This document shows positions 25,956 through 33,738 of a stretch of 64,000 bases of DNA, one piece after another. The first letter of the stretch is position 1; every line of letters starts with the position of its first letter. The translations under genes and the position numbers were made by a program. Source of the stretch: Candidatus Woesearchaeota archaeon (lineage in GTDB: Archaea > Nanobdellota > Nanobdellia > Woesearchaeales > JAHWHD01); assembly GCA_019323515.1 (NCBI GenBank), contig JAHWHG010000007.1:167749-231748 (forward strand), in the 5' to 3' direction. The notes under the pieces are model-generated. The model was not told the origin of the DNA, did not search any database, and saw only the letters and a program-made list of their open reading frames with translations.

Positions 25956-26673
25956 CTTTCATCTTCTTATAACAGTACTCCATCAAAGGCTTCAGATTCA
26001 TAATATCCTCCTCATTATATTGTACTAACAAATCCAAATATTCTTTATCTCCAGAAGCATGATAAGCTCTCCATAAATCAACAGGACTCCCTTTTAGGTG
26101 TCGCGGTCTTTTTATCCCAACTATTGGCTCAATATCTTTTAAACTACCCTTAAGTCCAAGCTTAGCAGATAAAAATCTAAGATCAATATGAGGAATCTTA
26201 GGGATAATATCAGAAAAATACCTTTTCATCACTGGAATATCAAAAACAGAACCATTGAAAGTAACAATTAACTTATACTTTTTCAATTCCCTTTTAAGTA
26301 GCCTAAGGTCAAGATTAAAACCATGCACCATAACATTAGTATCTAATCCATCAAATAAACCTATTACATTTATATCTCCCTGCCTATTCGCAATCTCAAT
26401 ATCTAAGAACAAAACTTCACTTTTAAAGAATTCATACAACCTCCATGTCTCAGTCGAGGGAAGCTTTCCTACAAAATAACTTGAATTGAAATTATATAAA
26501 GCGCTCTGTGCCTCCTTTAATTTCCTATCATAAAATCTCTTACGCTTATTAGAAAAACCCTTTATCTTACCAGAATCAATAAAGGACTTCCAATCAAAAA
26601 CTCCATGATACCAAATATTCTGCTCAGATTTACCTGATACTTTATCCAAGAATATAAATGACCTACGAATCAT
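25933..26673 (-). CDS. YprB-like RNase H-fold exonuclease
   Basis: A 246-residue protein of the COG3359 (YprB) group. Exonuclease-type motifs are visible: LFLDIEIANRQGDINVIGL (D-x-E), VTFNGSVFDIPVMKRYF (N-G-x-x-F-D), and YNEEDIMNLKPLMEY (D in the third motif). This is consistent with a two-metal DnaQ-like 3'-5' nuclease. It heads an operon with the radical SAM and DUF4130 genes. A TATA-like stretch (about 26695-26707) is centred 28 bases before the ATG, so translation is probably leaderless. Upstream lies the 16-base element (26718-26733) shared with lhr. Confidence 0.78.
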   Translation of the reverse strand: MIRRSFIFLDKVSGKSEQNIWYHGVFDWKSFIDSGKIKGFSNKRKRFYDRKLKEAQSALYNFNSSYFVGKLPSTETWRLYEFFKSEVLFLDIEIANRQGDINVIGLFDGLDTNVMVHGFNLDLRLLKRELKKYKLIVTFNGSVFDIPVMKRYFSDIIPKIPHIDLRFLSAKLGLKGSLKDIEPIVGIKRPRHLKGSPVDLWRAYHASGDKEYLDLLVQYNEEDIMNLKPLMEYCYKKMKDECLGKG

Positions 26674-26717
26674 ACGAAATTAACAAACAAATCCAGTTAA
26701 AATATCTTATCCGAGTA

Positions 26718-26733
26718 TGTCCAGTGTCCAGTG
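26718..26733 (-). promoter_or_regulatory. Shared upstream element, YprB-like promoter
   Basis: On the minus strand this reads CACTGGACACTGGACA, one mismatch from the lhr element. The two CACTGGACA repeats overlap. It is centred about 24-25 bases upstream of the TATA box, the same spacing as at lhr. Both sites lie in short non-coding gaps, so coding constraint does not explain the match. Confidence 0.55.
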
Positions 26734-26782
26734 CTCAAAATAAAAACAAAAGAAAAAGAATTACTAAAAAAGAAAAAGACAA

Positions 26783-28948
26783 TTATTTGTTACTCTTAGG
26801 TTTCTTTAACATAACCACAACTGCTACCACAATGATCAAAGTTAAAACTGCTATTATTATAGCTGCAGTATTTGTCTTCTTCTCTACAACTTCTTCGACC
26901 TTTTCAGTAACAGAAGGGACTTCTGAAGGTTCAATATCTTCACTAGGAATTATCTCTGCCTCTTCTTCAGCAACCTCTTCAATGTCAGTACCTAAATCAA
27001 TTACAATCTCTTCTGAAATAGCATTCATCTCAACCCTAACGCTTTGACCTTGTATCTCAACTACATAAAAATCAATGTCATATACATCATCTTCATCAAT
27101 ATCAAGTTTCTCAGATTCACCTTCAGCAACTCTGAAAGTTTGAGAATCACTCTGGATTGTAAACTCAGCTACCTTATCAATGATTTTCATCAACTGCAGT
27201 CTATGGTAATAACCTTTATGATTAAAGCCATAAGCACCACCCTCAAGTATGCTAAACTTAAGAGGAGCATCTGCTGTTAATTTTCCTTGAAAGATTGTAG
27301 GTGCAGAACTCCTACTTGAACTAGTACTAGATGTAGTAGTTGAAGCAGCATCTGTAGTGAAGCTATTAGGACCAGTAGTGTTACAATTTCCTGCTTGGTC
27401 ACAGCTAGTCACATTATAATAATAAGTTGTCTCAGCTGAAAGCGAACTCAAAGCAACACTATGACTTGTAACAAACGAAGTCGCTGTAGCAATAGTCCCT
27501 AAAGCAGTTGATGTACCATAATTCATAGTAGAGTTAGCTGATTCATCAGTTGTCCATGTGATGGTTGCTGCTGTATCTGAGGGATCACCAGAACTGACAC
27601 TGCTAAGAGTAGGCTTAGTAGCATCATAAGTGAATGTCTTATTAGCGCTTGCATAAGCACAATTACTGCTATTATCGCATGCCCTACAGTTCCAAATATA
27701 AGTCCCCTCAGGCATAGTCTTTGAAAAAGTACTATCAGTAGCATTTGTAGGACTTCCATCAGTCTCATTTGCATGCCAACTGCCTAAGTTAAGGTACAAA
27801 GTAACATTCGCCAGATTGACATTCTCTGTTGCACTACAATTAAGTGTGACTGAAGCTGAATTAGTAAAGTAACTATCATCAGGGTAAGTCAAACTAACAG
27901 TTGGTGCAGTGTTATCAGGTACTGGAGGAGAATAAGCAACACTAAAGGTAAAGTTAGTAGCATTCCATGCACAATTCCCACTAGGATCACAACAATGAGC
28001 ATTCCAAAGATAAGCACCATTGCTTAAGCCATATACACTCCATGTAGCAGTTGTACCACTTAAAGAACTATTCGTTCCATTTGAAGCCCAAGACCCAGAC
28101 ATGTTAGTCCATAAAGTACAGTTTGCAACAGTTCCAGGATCTGTTGCGCTTACACTAAAAGTTGTGTCATTAGTGTTAGTAATTGATTGGCCATCTGTTG
28201 GATTTGTCAAACTTACAACAGGTACAGTTGAATCTGTAACAGTCACTGTCAAGATAGTATAATTCTCATTACCGCTTGTATCATTAATTGTTATGTTCAC
28301 AACATGAGCACCAAGAGACAATAAAGTTTTATTTGTGATAAAACCAGTATCATTAATTTCAAAGTTACTTGTATCATTTACTGAGTAAGTATCAAATGCA
28401 ATTGCATCTGTCGCATTCACAATAAAAGTGAACTGAGTTGCATACTCAACACCAGTAGAATATGGAGGTATGTCTCCTGTGAAATAAGGAGCTTCATCAT
28501 CTATAATATCAAAAACAACTGAAGCAAGCAATAGATTAAAGTGGTTAGTCTCATTACTAACATTAATCAAAGCACTATTGTTAATGCCACTACTAATATT
28601 AATCGCAGTCATATTAACATACAGGCTAAATACCTCATTTGGCTCAATAATATAATCACCAGAAGTATTTGTTACATTCTCCCAATATGCGGAGTTAGAG
28701 CCACCAGTTATATTAGGAACACTTGAACCAGCAAATTGAACGTATGAATTATCCCAGGTATCATTAATATGCACCAGAGTTATATTATCACTACCTGTAT
28801 TAGTAATATTTATTCGAAACTCAATTGTTTCTCCTAAATGATATCCTGAACCCAGCACTGTCTTACTTACACTAAAAGAAAGCGCACCAACACCTGCTGC
28901 GCTGAACAGAAAACACATTACAAATATAATTACACCTTTTTTTTTCAT
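26783..28948 (-). CDS. Exported Ig-like/fibronectin surface protein, membrane-anchored
   Basis: A 721-residue exported protein. A signal peptide (about 1-22) is followed by a DUF11-like segment with ITNTGSDNITLVHINDTW, at least three Ig-like repeats of the form DxTAPTVSLTYPxDxxxxTN, and a fibronectin type III-like domain (TAATITWTTDESANSTMNYG to TTYYYNVTSC). Then come a Ser/Thr-rich hinge, a membrane-proximal beta domain, an acidic linker and a C-terminal helix (IIIAVLTLIIVVAVVVML) with KKPKSNK inside. There are many N-x-S/T sites. The ATG at 28948 follows AGGAGG; a TTG one codon earlier is possible. It is separate from the 41-64 kb surface block but of the same type. Confidence 0.82.
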   Translation of the reverse strand: MKKKGVIIFVMCFLFSAAGVGALSFSVSKTVLGSGYHLGETIEFRINITNTGSDNITLVHINDTWDNSYVQFAGSSVPNITGGSNSAYWENVTNTSGDYIIEPNEVFSLYVNMTAINISSGINNSALINVSNETNHFNLLLASVVFDIIDDEAPYFTGDIPPYSTGVEYATQFTFIVNATDAIAFDTYSVNDTSNFEINDTGFITNKTLLSLGAHVVNITINDTSGNENYTILTVTVTDSTVPVVSLTNPTDGQSITNTNDTTFSVSATDPGTVANCTLWTNMSGSWASNGTNSSLSGTTATWSVYGLSNGAYLWNAHCCDPSGNCAWNATNFTFSVAYSPPVPDNTAPTVSLTYPDDSYFTNSASVTLNCSATENVNLANVTLYLNLGSWHANETDGSPTNATDSTFSKTMPEGTYIWNCRACDNSSNCAYASANKTFTYDATKPTLSSVSSGDPSDTAATITWTTDESANSTMNYGTSTALGTIATATSFVTSHSVALSSLSAETTYYYNVTSCDQAGNCNTTGPNSFTTDAASTTTSSTSSSRSSAPTIFQGKLTADAPLKFSILEGGAYGFNHKGYYHRLQLMKIIDKVAEFTIQSDSQTFRVAEGESEKLDIDEDDVYDIDFYVVEIQGQSVRVEMNAISEEIVIDLGTDIEEVAEEEAEIIPSEDIEPSEVPSVTEKVEEVVEKKTNTAAIIIAVLTLIIVVAVVVMLKKPKSNK

Positions 28949-29093
28949 CAAAACCCTCCTTTTTATTTGATATGCCTTATAATGTTAGATTAAAAAGCAC
29001 GTATTTGTTATCATCCAATGCTATTTATAACTCATTTTAAAAATACCCTTTATAAATATTTCGAAAAAGAACCCATAGCATATAAAACAACCC

Positions 29094-29105
29094 TTGTTTA
29101 AACAA
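29094..29105. promoter_or_regulatory. 12-bp palindrome upstream of the rubrerythrin promoter
   Basis: TTGTTTAAACAA is a perfect palindrome about 15-20 bases upstream of the TATA box TTATATAAAA (29121-29130). It could be an operator for the oxidative-stress operon. It is short and AT-rich, so this is only a candidate. Confidence 0.35.
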
Positions 29106-29160
29106 AGTACATCCAAAAATTTATATAAAATCAGTGATGATGCACTCATGGGGTGATTAT

Positions 29161-29685
29161 ATGGTCAAACTATTTAGATGTAAGATCTGCGGCGACCCAT
29201 ACATCGGCGCAGAAAAACCAACCAGGTGCCCGCACTGCGGAGCATACGAAAAGTTCCTGGTTGAAGCAAACGAATACAACGAGACATTTGATGTTGAACT
29301 GAATGAAAAGGACAAGGCAAATGCAGAAAAAGCACTAGAGCTAGAGATAGGGAACGCAGAATTCTATTTCTGTGCATCAAGAAAAGCAGAAGATGAAGAA
29401 ATAAAAAACCTTTTCAAGGCACTTGCAAAGGTAGAAGCTGAGCACGCTTCAATCTGGAAAAAGATTCTTAAGCTCGAAAAGGTTGATATCTCAAAAGAAT
29501 CAGATGAATGCTCTACATTAAACAAGGAAAACCTTCAAGAATCACATGATAGGGAAGACAGGGCTATTAAATTCTACAGCCAAGCTGCCCAAGAATCTGA
29601 AAACGATAGAGTCAGGCAAATCTTCGGAGCAATTGTCCAAGTTGAGCAGGACCATCTTAAATTGTCAGAAGAGAGATTAAAATGA
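29161..29685 (+). CDS. Rubrerythrin with N-terminal rubredoxin-like domain
   Basis: A 174-residue peroxide-reducing di-iron protein. The N-terminus has a rubredoxin-type site (CKICG and CPHCG). The ferritin-like four-helix part carries two E-x-x-x/E-x-x-H sets: [23 protein letters not shown], and later [22 protein letters not shown]. In family members with reversed domain order the rubredoxin part is at the N-terminus, as here. The ATG at 29161 is preferred to 29134 because GGGGTGAT (29150-29157) lies just before it. It overlaps the superoxide reductase gene by ATGA, giving a peroxide/superoxide detoxification pair typical of strict anaerobes. Confidence 0.88.
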   Translation: MVKLFRCKICGDPYIGAEKPTRCPHCGAYEKFLVEANEYNETFDVELNEKDKANAEKALELEIGNAEFYFCASRKAEDEEIKNLFKALAKVEAEHASIWKKILKLEKVDISKESDECSTLNKENLQESHDREDRAIKFYSQAAQESENDRVRQIFGAIVQVEQDHLKLSEERLK

Positions 29686-30059
29686 CAAAACTGAATGAAG
29701 TCTACAAGTGCAATGTCTGCGGCAACATAGTACAAATGATACATGCAAGCGCAGGGCAACTTGTCTGCTGCAATCAGCCCATGGAACTTCAAACAGAAAA
29801 AACAGAAGATGAAGGAAACGAGAAACATGTTCCAATAATAGAAAAGATCGAAACAGGATTCAAAGTTAAAGTTGGCTCAATTCCACATCCAATGGAAGAA
29901 TCTCACCATATTGAATGGATTGAGCTGATAGCAGACAACAAAAGCTACAGGAAGTTTCTTGAACCTGGCAATCCTGCTGAGGCAGAGTTCTGTATCCAAG
30001 CAGAGACAGTGACAGCAAGGGAATTCTGCAATCTTCACGGACTTTGGAAGTCCAAATAA
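29682..30059 (+). CDS. dfx: Desulfoferrodoxin (2Fe superoxide reductase)
   Basis: Reduces superoxide to peroxide without making oxygen. This 125-residue protein has both metal centres. Centre I has Cys 10, 13, 29 and 30 (YKCNVCG...VCC). Centre II has EKHVP (His 49), [11 protein letters not shown] (His 69 and 75), and [10 protein letters not shown] (Cys 116, His 119) for Fe(His)4Cys. The EKHVP lysine and glutamate are intact. It is translationally coupled to rubrerythrin, which would consume the peroxide it forms. A run of T follows the stop (30060-30068) and probably ends the transcript. Confidence 0.94.
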   Translation: MTKLNEVYKCNVCGNIVQMIHASAGQLVCCNQPMELQTEKTEDEGNEKHVPIIEKIETGFKVKVGSIPHPMEESHHIEWIELIADNKSYRKFLEPGNPAEAEFCIQAETVTAREFCNLHGLWKSK

Positions 30060-30076
30060 TTTTTTTTTCTTTTACG
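30060..30076 (+). terminator. T-run terminator after dfx
   Basis: Nine consecutive T residues, then CTTTT, directly follow the dfx stop. Archaeal RNA polymerase terminates at such T runs without a hairpin. Confidence 0.5.
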
Positions 30077-30105
30077 AAAAGTAATACTCTAAACTTACAG
30101 CTAAC

Positions 30106-30732
30106 ATGAAAAGCCTAATAAGAAAGATAAATGCTCTCAGAAAGACTGAGATTAAGAAAAGAATAGACTCAAGACTAAAAGAATTCGAATCATTTAAAGT
30201 TAAGAATAACAAAGCATGGTTTTCAGAACTCTGTTTCTGTATCCTCACTGCAAATTCAAAAGCAAAGACAGCAATTGCTATCCAAAAAGAGTTAGGGATA
30301 AAAGGATTCTGCTCAGGATGCGCAGCTGATGTAAAGGCCTGTATTATAAAGAATAAACATCGCTTTCACAACAATAAGACCTCATACATAATCCAAGCAA
30401 GAGAGCACCTTAACATAAAATCAAAGCTTAAGTCAAAAAGCGAATTTGAAGCAAGGGAATGGCTTGCCTCCAATATAAAAGGCTTAGGTTTTAAGGAGGC
30501 TTCACATTTCTTAAGGAACATAGGTTACAAGAACTTAGCAATTGTAGATCGCCACATAATTAACCTGCTTGTAGAAAATAAACTATTAAAAGAAAAACCA
30601 AAAACAATAACAAAAAAACTATACCTAAACATTGAAAAAATCCTCCTAAGACTATGTGACAAGCTAAATATGTCACAAGCAGAACTTGACATGTACATGT
30701 GGTACCTTAAAACAGGAGAAGTCTTGAAATAA
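30106..30732 (+). CDS. ogg: 8-oxoguanine DNA glycosylase, Ogg2 type
   Basis: Excises 8-oxoguanine and cuts the strand. The 208-residue protein fits the Ogg2 family: WFSELCFCILTANSKAKTA near the N-terminus, the helix-hairpin-helix IKGLGFKEASHFLRNIG with catalytic Lys 130, and LAIVDRHII with catalytic Asp 148. It ends in a C-terminal tail DMYMWYLKTGEVLK, where the terminal Lys is a known Ogg2 feature for base recognition. It follows the rubrerythrin-superoxide reductase pair by 46 bases, so oxidative damage repair and defence are neighbours, possibly under separate promoters. Confidence 0.9.
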   Translation: MKSLIRKINALRKTEIKKRIDSRLKEFESFKVKNNKAWFSELCFCILTANSKAKTAIAIQKELGIKGFCSGCAADVKACIIKNKHRFHNNKTSYIIQAREHLNIKSKLKSKSEFEAREWLASNIKGLGFKEASHFLRNIGYKNLAIVDRHIINLLVENKLLKEKPKTITKKLYLNIEKILLRLCDKLNMSQAELDMYMWYLKTGEVLK

Positions 30733-30803
30733 CCTCACTTTCTTTATAAATAATCACAAATTTTATATAGTTGAATAAACAAATAATACTTGGGGTGTAA
30801 CTA

Positions 30804-30896
30804 ATGGATGAAAGACAAGAATGCCCATTCTGCGGCGCTATTCTTGATGATGGAGACGAATCCTGCGAAGAATGTGGAGCTAACTTAGAAGACTGA
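30804..30896 (+). CDS. 30-residue zinc-ribbon microprotein
   Basis: A complete small frame encoding 30 residues, with ECPFCGAIL and SCEECGANLED, two CxxCG knuckles 11 residues apart, as in zinc ribbons. It has its own TATA-like TTTTATATAG (about 30765-30774), a ribosome site GGGGTG eight bases before the ATG, and a clean stop. The acidic composition (about one third Asp/Glu) argues against DNA binding and for protein contact or zinc storage. There are no other domains. It lies between ogg and the Taw1 gene. Confidence 0.7.
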   Translation: MDERQECPFCGAILDDGDESCEECGANLED

Positions 30897-30946
30897 ATAT
30901 TCAAGTTCCAAAATCTTTAAATAAACACAACTGGTTCTTAGAATTT

Positions 30947-31888
30947 ATGATAACTAACGAAAAACGATTAGATTTAGAAAAGCAGGGTTATAGGGTTGTT
31001 GGCAACCACAGCGCTATCAAAGTATGTGAATGGACAAAAAAATCAATTCGTGGCACAGATGTTTGTTACAAGTGCAAATTCTATGGTATCAATACCTGGC
31101 AGTGTGTACAGATGACACCTGCACTCCCAGTATGCAATCAAAGATGTTTATGGTGTTGGCGGGATATCAATTTCACCAAAAAAGACTGGCAAGGACCTAT
31201 CGATTCACCTAAAGATATAGTTGATGGGTGCATAAGGGAACATGTAAAATATCTCCAAGGCTTTGGAGGGAACCAAGAAAAAGATGAAGAACGTTTTGTT
31301 AAATCACTAAAACCATTACATTTTGCGATTTCACTTTCTGGAGAACCAACCTTCTACCCAAAACTCCCAGAACTGATAGATGAAATCAATTCAAGAGGCA
31401 TGACAACGTTTCTGGTGACTAACGGCACAAACCCTGAAATGTTAAAAAGGATAATCAATCACCAACCAACCCAGTTGTATCTTACACTCCCAGCACCAGA
31501 TGAAGAAACATACAAAAAAGCGTGCAATCCTTTAGATATTGAAAACTGGAAGAACATACATAAATCACTTATGCTTTTAAAAAATTTTAAGAGATCAGTT
31601 ATACGTCTTACGCTTGTAAAAGGCATTAACATGATAAAGCCTGAGAAATATGCTGAGCTTTTCAAACAACACGATGCCGACTATATAGAATGCAAAGCAT
31701 ATGTCTGGGTAGGTTATTCAAGAGAACGCCTTGCAATCGAAAACATGCCAAGACACAACGAGATTATAGAATTTGCAAAAGAAATCATTAAACACTATCC
31801 AGAACTAAAGATAATCGATGAAAAAAAAGAAAGCAGGGTAGTTCTTTTGTCAAAAGCAGATAAGGAAGATAGAGTAATGAAATTCTAA
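30947..31888 (+). CDS. taw1: tRNA 4-demethylwyosine synthase (TYW1/Taw1)
   Basis: Radical SAM enzyme that builds the tricyclic ring of wyosine on G37 of tRNA-Phe from N1-methylguanosine and pyruvate. CNQRCLWCW gives the SAM cluster cysteines 63, 67 and 70. Cys 27, 40 and 53 match the spacing of the second cluster in archaeal TYW1. SLSGEPTFYPKLPELI and FLVTNGTNPE follow. The length (313 residues) is normal for archaea, which lack the flavodoxin domain of the eukaryotic protein. TATA-like CTTTAAATAA (30912-30921) lies about 30 bases before the ATG, so it is probably leaderless. Confidence 0.94.
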   Translation: MITNEKRLDLEKQGYRVVGNHSAIKVCEWTKKSIRGTDVCYKCKFYGINTWQCVQMTPALPVCNQRCLWCWRDINFTKKDWQGPIDSPKDIVDGCIREHVKYLQGFGGNQEKDEERFVKSLKPLHFAISLSGEPTFYPKLPELIDEINSRGMTTFLVTNGTNPEMLKRIINHQPTQLYLTLPAPDEETYKKACNPLDIENWKNIHKSLMLLKNFKRSVIRLTLVKGINMIKPEKYAELFKQHDADYIECKAYVWVGYSRERLAIENMPRHNEIIEFAKEIIKHYPELKIIDEKKESRVVLLSKADKEDRVMKF

Positions 31889-31910
31889 ATAATACACTTA
31901 GCAAATCTGT

Positions 31911-32519
31911 TCAAAATTCAATAATTGTTCCAACTGGACCAAGATTTACCATTACAGTCTCTCCTAACTTTTCAATAGCGCCATGAGCTTCATGTATATG
32001 GCCTGAAAGAGCATACGAAGGATGATACAGTTTAATGAAAGATTTAATTGATTTATTTCCAACATGACTTTTACCAATTTTATCAAGTTTTGTATCTTTA
32101 GGAGGTGCATGCGTCACTAATACAGAATCCTCATGCTTCTTTAGAACCTTTACAATTTTTTTTGAAAACTTTTCAAAACTAGGATCAACATCAGAAAAAC
32201 CTCCCCCTCCCCAACCAAATATTAGGACTCCTTCAAAGATTTTATATTTTCCATGGATATTTATAATATTTTTATACTTCTTCTCAACCTCCTTGATATC
32301 AGAAAGCATCTCATGATTACCATGAATCACAAATACAGGCTTCTTTATCTTACCAAGCTTCTTGAAAACAAAACTAAGATTACTACCAAAGTCAGAAAAA
32401 TCACCTGCAGAGATAACTGCAGAAATATCATCTTTGTTAGCCCTCTCCACAAGCTTATCAATCAGTTTAGATATAAAAGCCTTGTCTCCATGGATATCTG
32501 AAAAACATAAGATCTTCAT
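31911..32519 (-). CDS. Calcineurin-like metallophosphoesterase
   Basis: A 202-residue phosphoesterase with a full set of metal motifs: FSDIHGD (D-x-H), SAGDFSDFG (GD), HGNHEML (GNHE), VTHAPPKDT (H) and SGHIHEAHG (GH-x-H). It resembles the YfcE/archaeal phosphodiesterase group and is not closely similar to the COG1407 protein at 18.1-18.8 kb. The substrate is unknown; cyclic nucleotides or phosphoesters are typical of the class. It is convergent with Taw1 and has no obvious operon partner. Confidence 0.85.
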   Translation of the reverse strand: MKILCFSDIHGDKAFISKLIDKLVERANKDDISAVISAGDFSDFGSNLSFVFKKLGKIKKPVFVIHGNHEMLSDIKEVEKKYKNIINIHGKYKIFEGVLIFGWGGGGFSDVDPSFEKFSKKIVKVLKKHEDSVLVTHAPPKDTKLDKIGKSHVGNKSIKSFIKLYHPSYALSGHIHEAHGAIEKLGETVMVNLGPVGTIIEF

Positions 32520-32573
32520 GTTGAAAATAGAAACTTAACAATTTTATAAACTTTACTACAAGGACTCATCTAA

Positions 32574-33659
32574 CTACATAACTTCATAATAATCTTCAAG
32601 TATAATCTTATCCAAATTATCTGTATCCTTTACTATATACAACCTACCATCTCCTAACTCTACAATCTTTTTTGCAAGTTCCTCGCCTTTCTTATCAAGA
32701 CTTATTCCTATCAAGGATATTGAGATACCAGCTGACACTGCCTCGGAAACTGACTTCAAGGTTTCTTCTGAAGTTCCAACTGTTTGGATTGCATCAGTTA
32801 ACAATATTAAATGCTTAGTCACTTCATCTGAAGGAAACATTGTTATAGCTTCATCAATAACTGATATGATATTCGTCTCACCGCTAGCTCTCTGCATTGC
32901 CATAACGTGCAGCAAACCTACAAAATCATCAGTAGGCATCAGAGTGTCCTTAACCTCGCTTCCAAAGACTATTAACCCTACTTTATCCTTATTCTCAACA
33001 GCCTTAAATGCAAGAGCAATCCCTGCCTTCTTTGCAGTCTCAAGCTTATTACCTTTCATTGAACCAGAGATATCCATTGCATATACGATGTAAACAAGCC
33101 CTTTGCTCTGTCGCTCAAATACCTTAAGATCTGCATCCATTAAAATATCATGTGACCTCTTAATTGCAGTCTTCACACTCCTCCTAATTGCAATATCCCT
33201 ATATCTGTCACCTTTCTTAAAATCCTTAATTTCACCTTTTCCACCATAATGTGAAACCTTCTGATGAATTCTCTCTCCTGAGATACCCTTAGGAACTATA
33301 TTATCCAACTCTTGAATGTACAGGGAAATAGCAGCTAAATCATAACCCTTATCAACAACAATACCCTCCTCATCCAATAACTTCAAATCCTTTAACTTTT
33401 GAATGTTTTGTTCAATCCTTTTCTTAAGTTCCCTCTGAAACTCAGGGATTTTGATATTCCTCTCAACATAACCTGGCTCATATCCTGAAACAAACCTAAT
33501 TATTTTTTCTCCAAACAACCTTTCAGCATTCTTATAATCCTTTACAAGTTGTTCGAACATTAAGTCAGGTGTAAAGGAACCTATCCCATAATTAATAGAA
33601 TCATTGATAACTTCACCACTTTCAACAGCATCCTTATCATTTTCAAGTACAGAATGCAT
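32574..33659 (-). CDS. von Willebrand factor A domain protein
   Basis: A 361-residue protein with a C-terminal VWA domain starting near residue 190: VYAMDISGSMKGNKLETAKKAG is the MIDAS (D-x-S-x-S), and GETNIIS and LLTDAIQT supply further metal ligands. The N-terminal half is helical and charged. It follows the MoxR ATPase gene, the standard MoxR-VWA pairing thought to act as a metal-dependent chaperone or complex-assembly system. The ATG at 33659 is chosen; the frame stays open upstream to about 33765, with no conventional start codon except a TTG next to the ATG. Confidence 0.82.
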   Translation of the reverse strand: MHSVLENDKDAVESGEVINDSINYGIGSFTPDLMFEQLVKDYKNAERLFGEKIIRFVSGYEPGYVERNIKIPEFQRELKKRIEQNIQKLKDLKLLDEEGIVVDKGYDLAAISLYIQELDNIVPKGISGERIHQKVSHYGGKGEIKDFKKGDRYRDIAIRRSVKTAIKRSHDILMDADLKVFERQSKGLVYIVYAMDISGSMKGNKLETAKKAGIALAFKAVENKDKVGLIVFGSEVKDTLMPTDDFVGLLHVMAMQRASGETNIISVIDEAITMFPSDEVTKHLILLTDAIQTVGTSEETLKSVSEAVSAGISISLIGISLDKKGEELAKKIVELGDGRLYIVKDTDNLDKIILEDYYEVM

Positions 33660-33738
33660 CAAGGCTTCATCATCAGCTATGCTAAGCTTACCAGAAATCT
33701 CATCAATTGGAGAAAAGCTTGAAACTTCTACATGAGTA

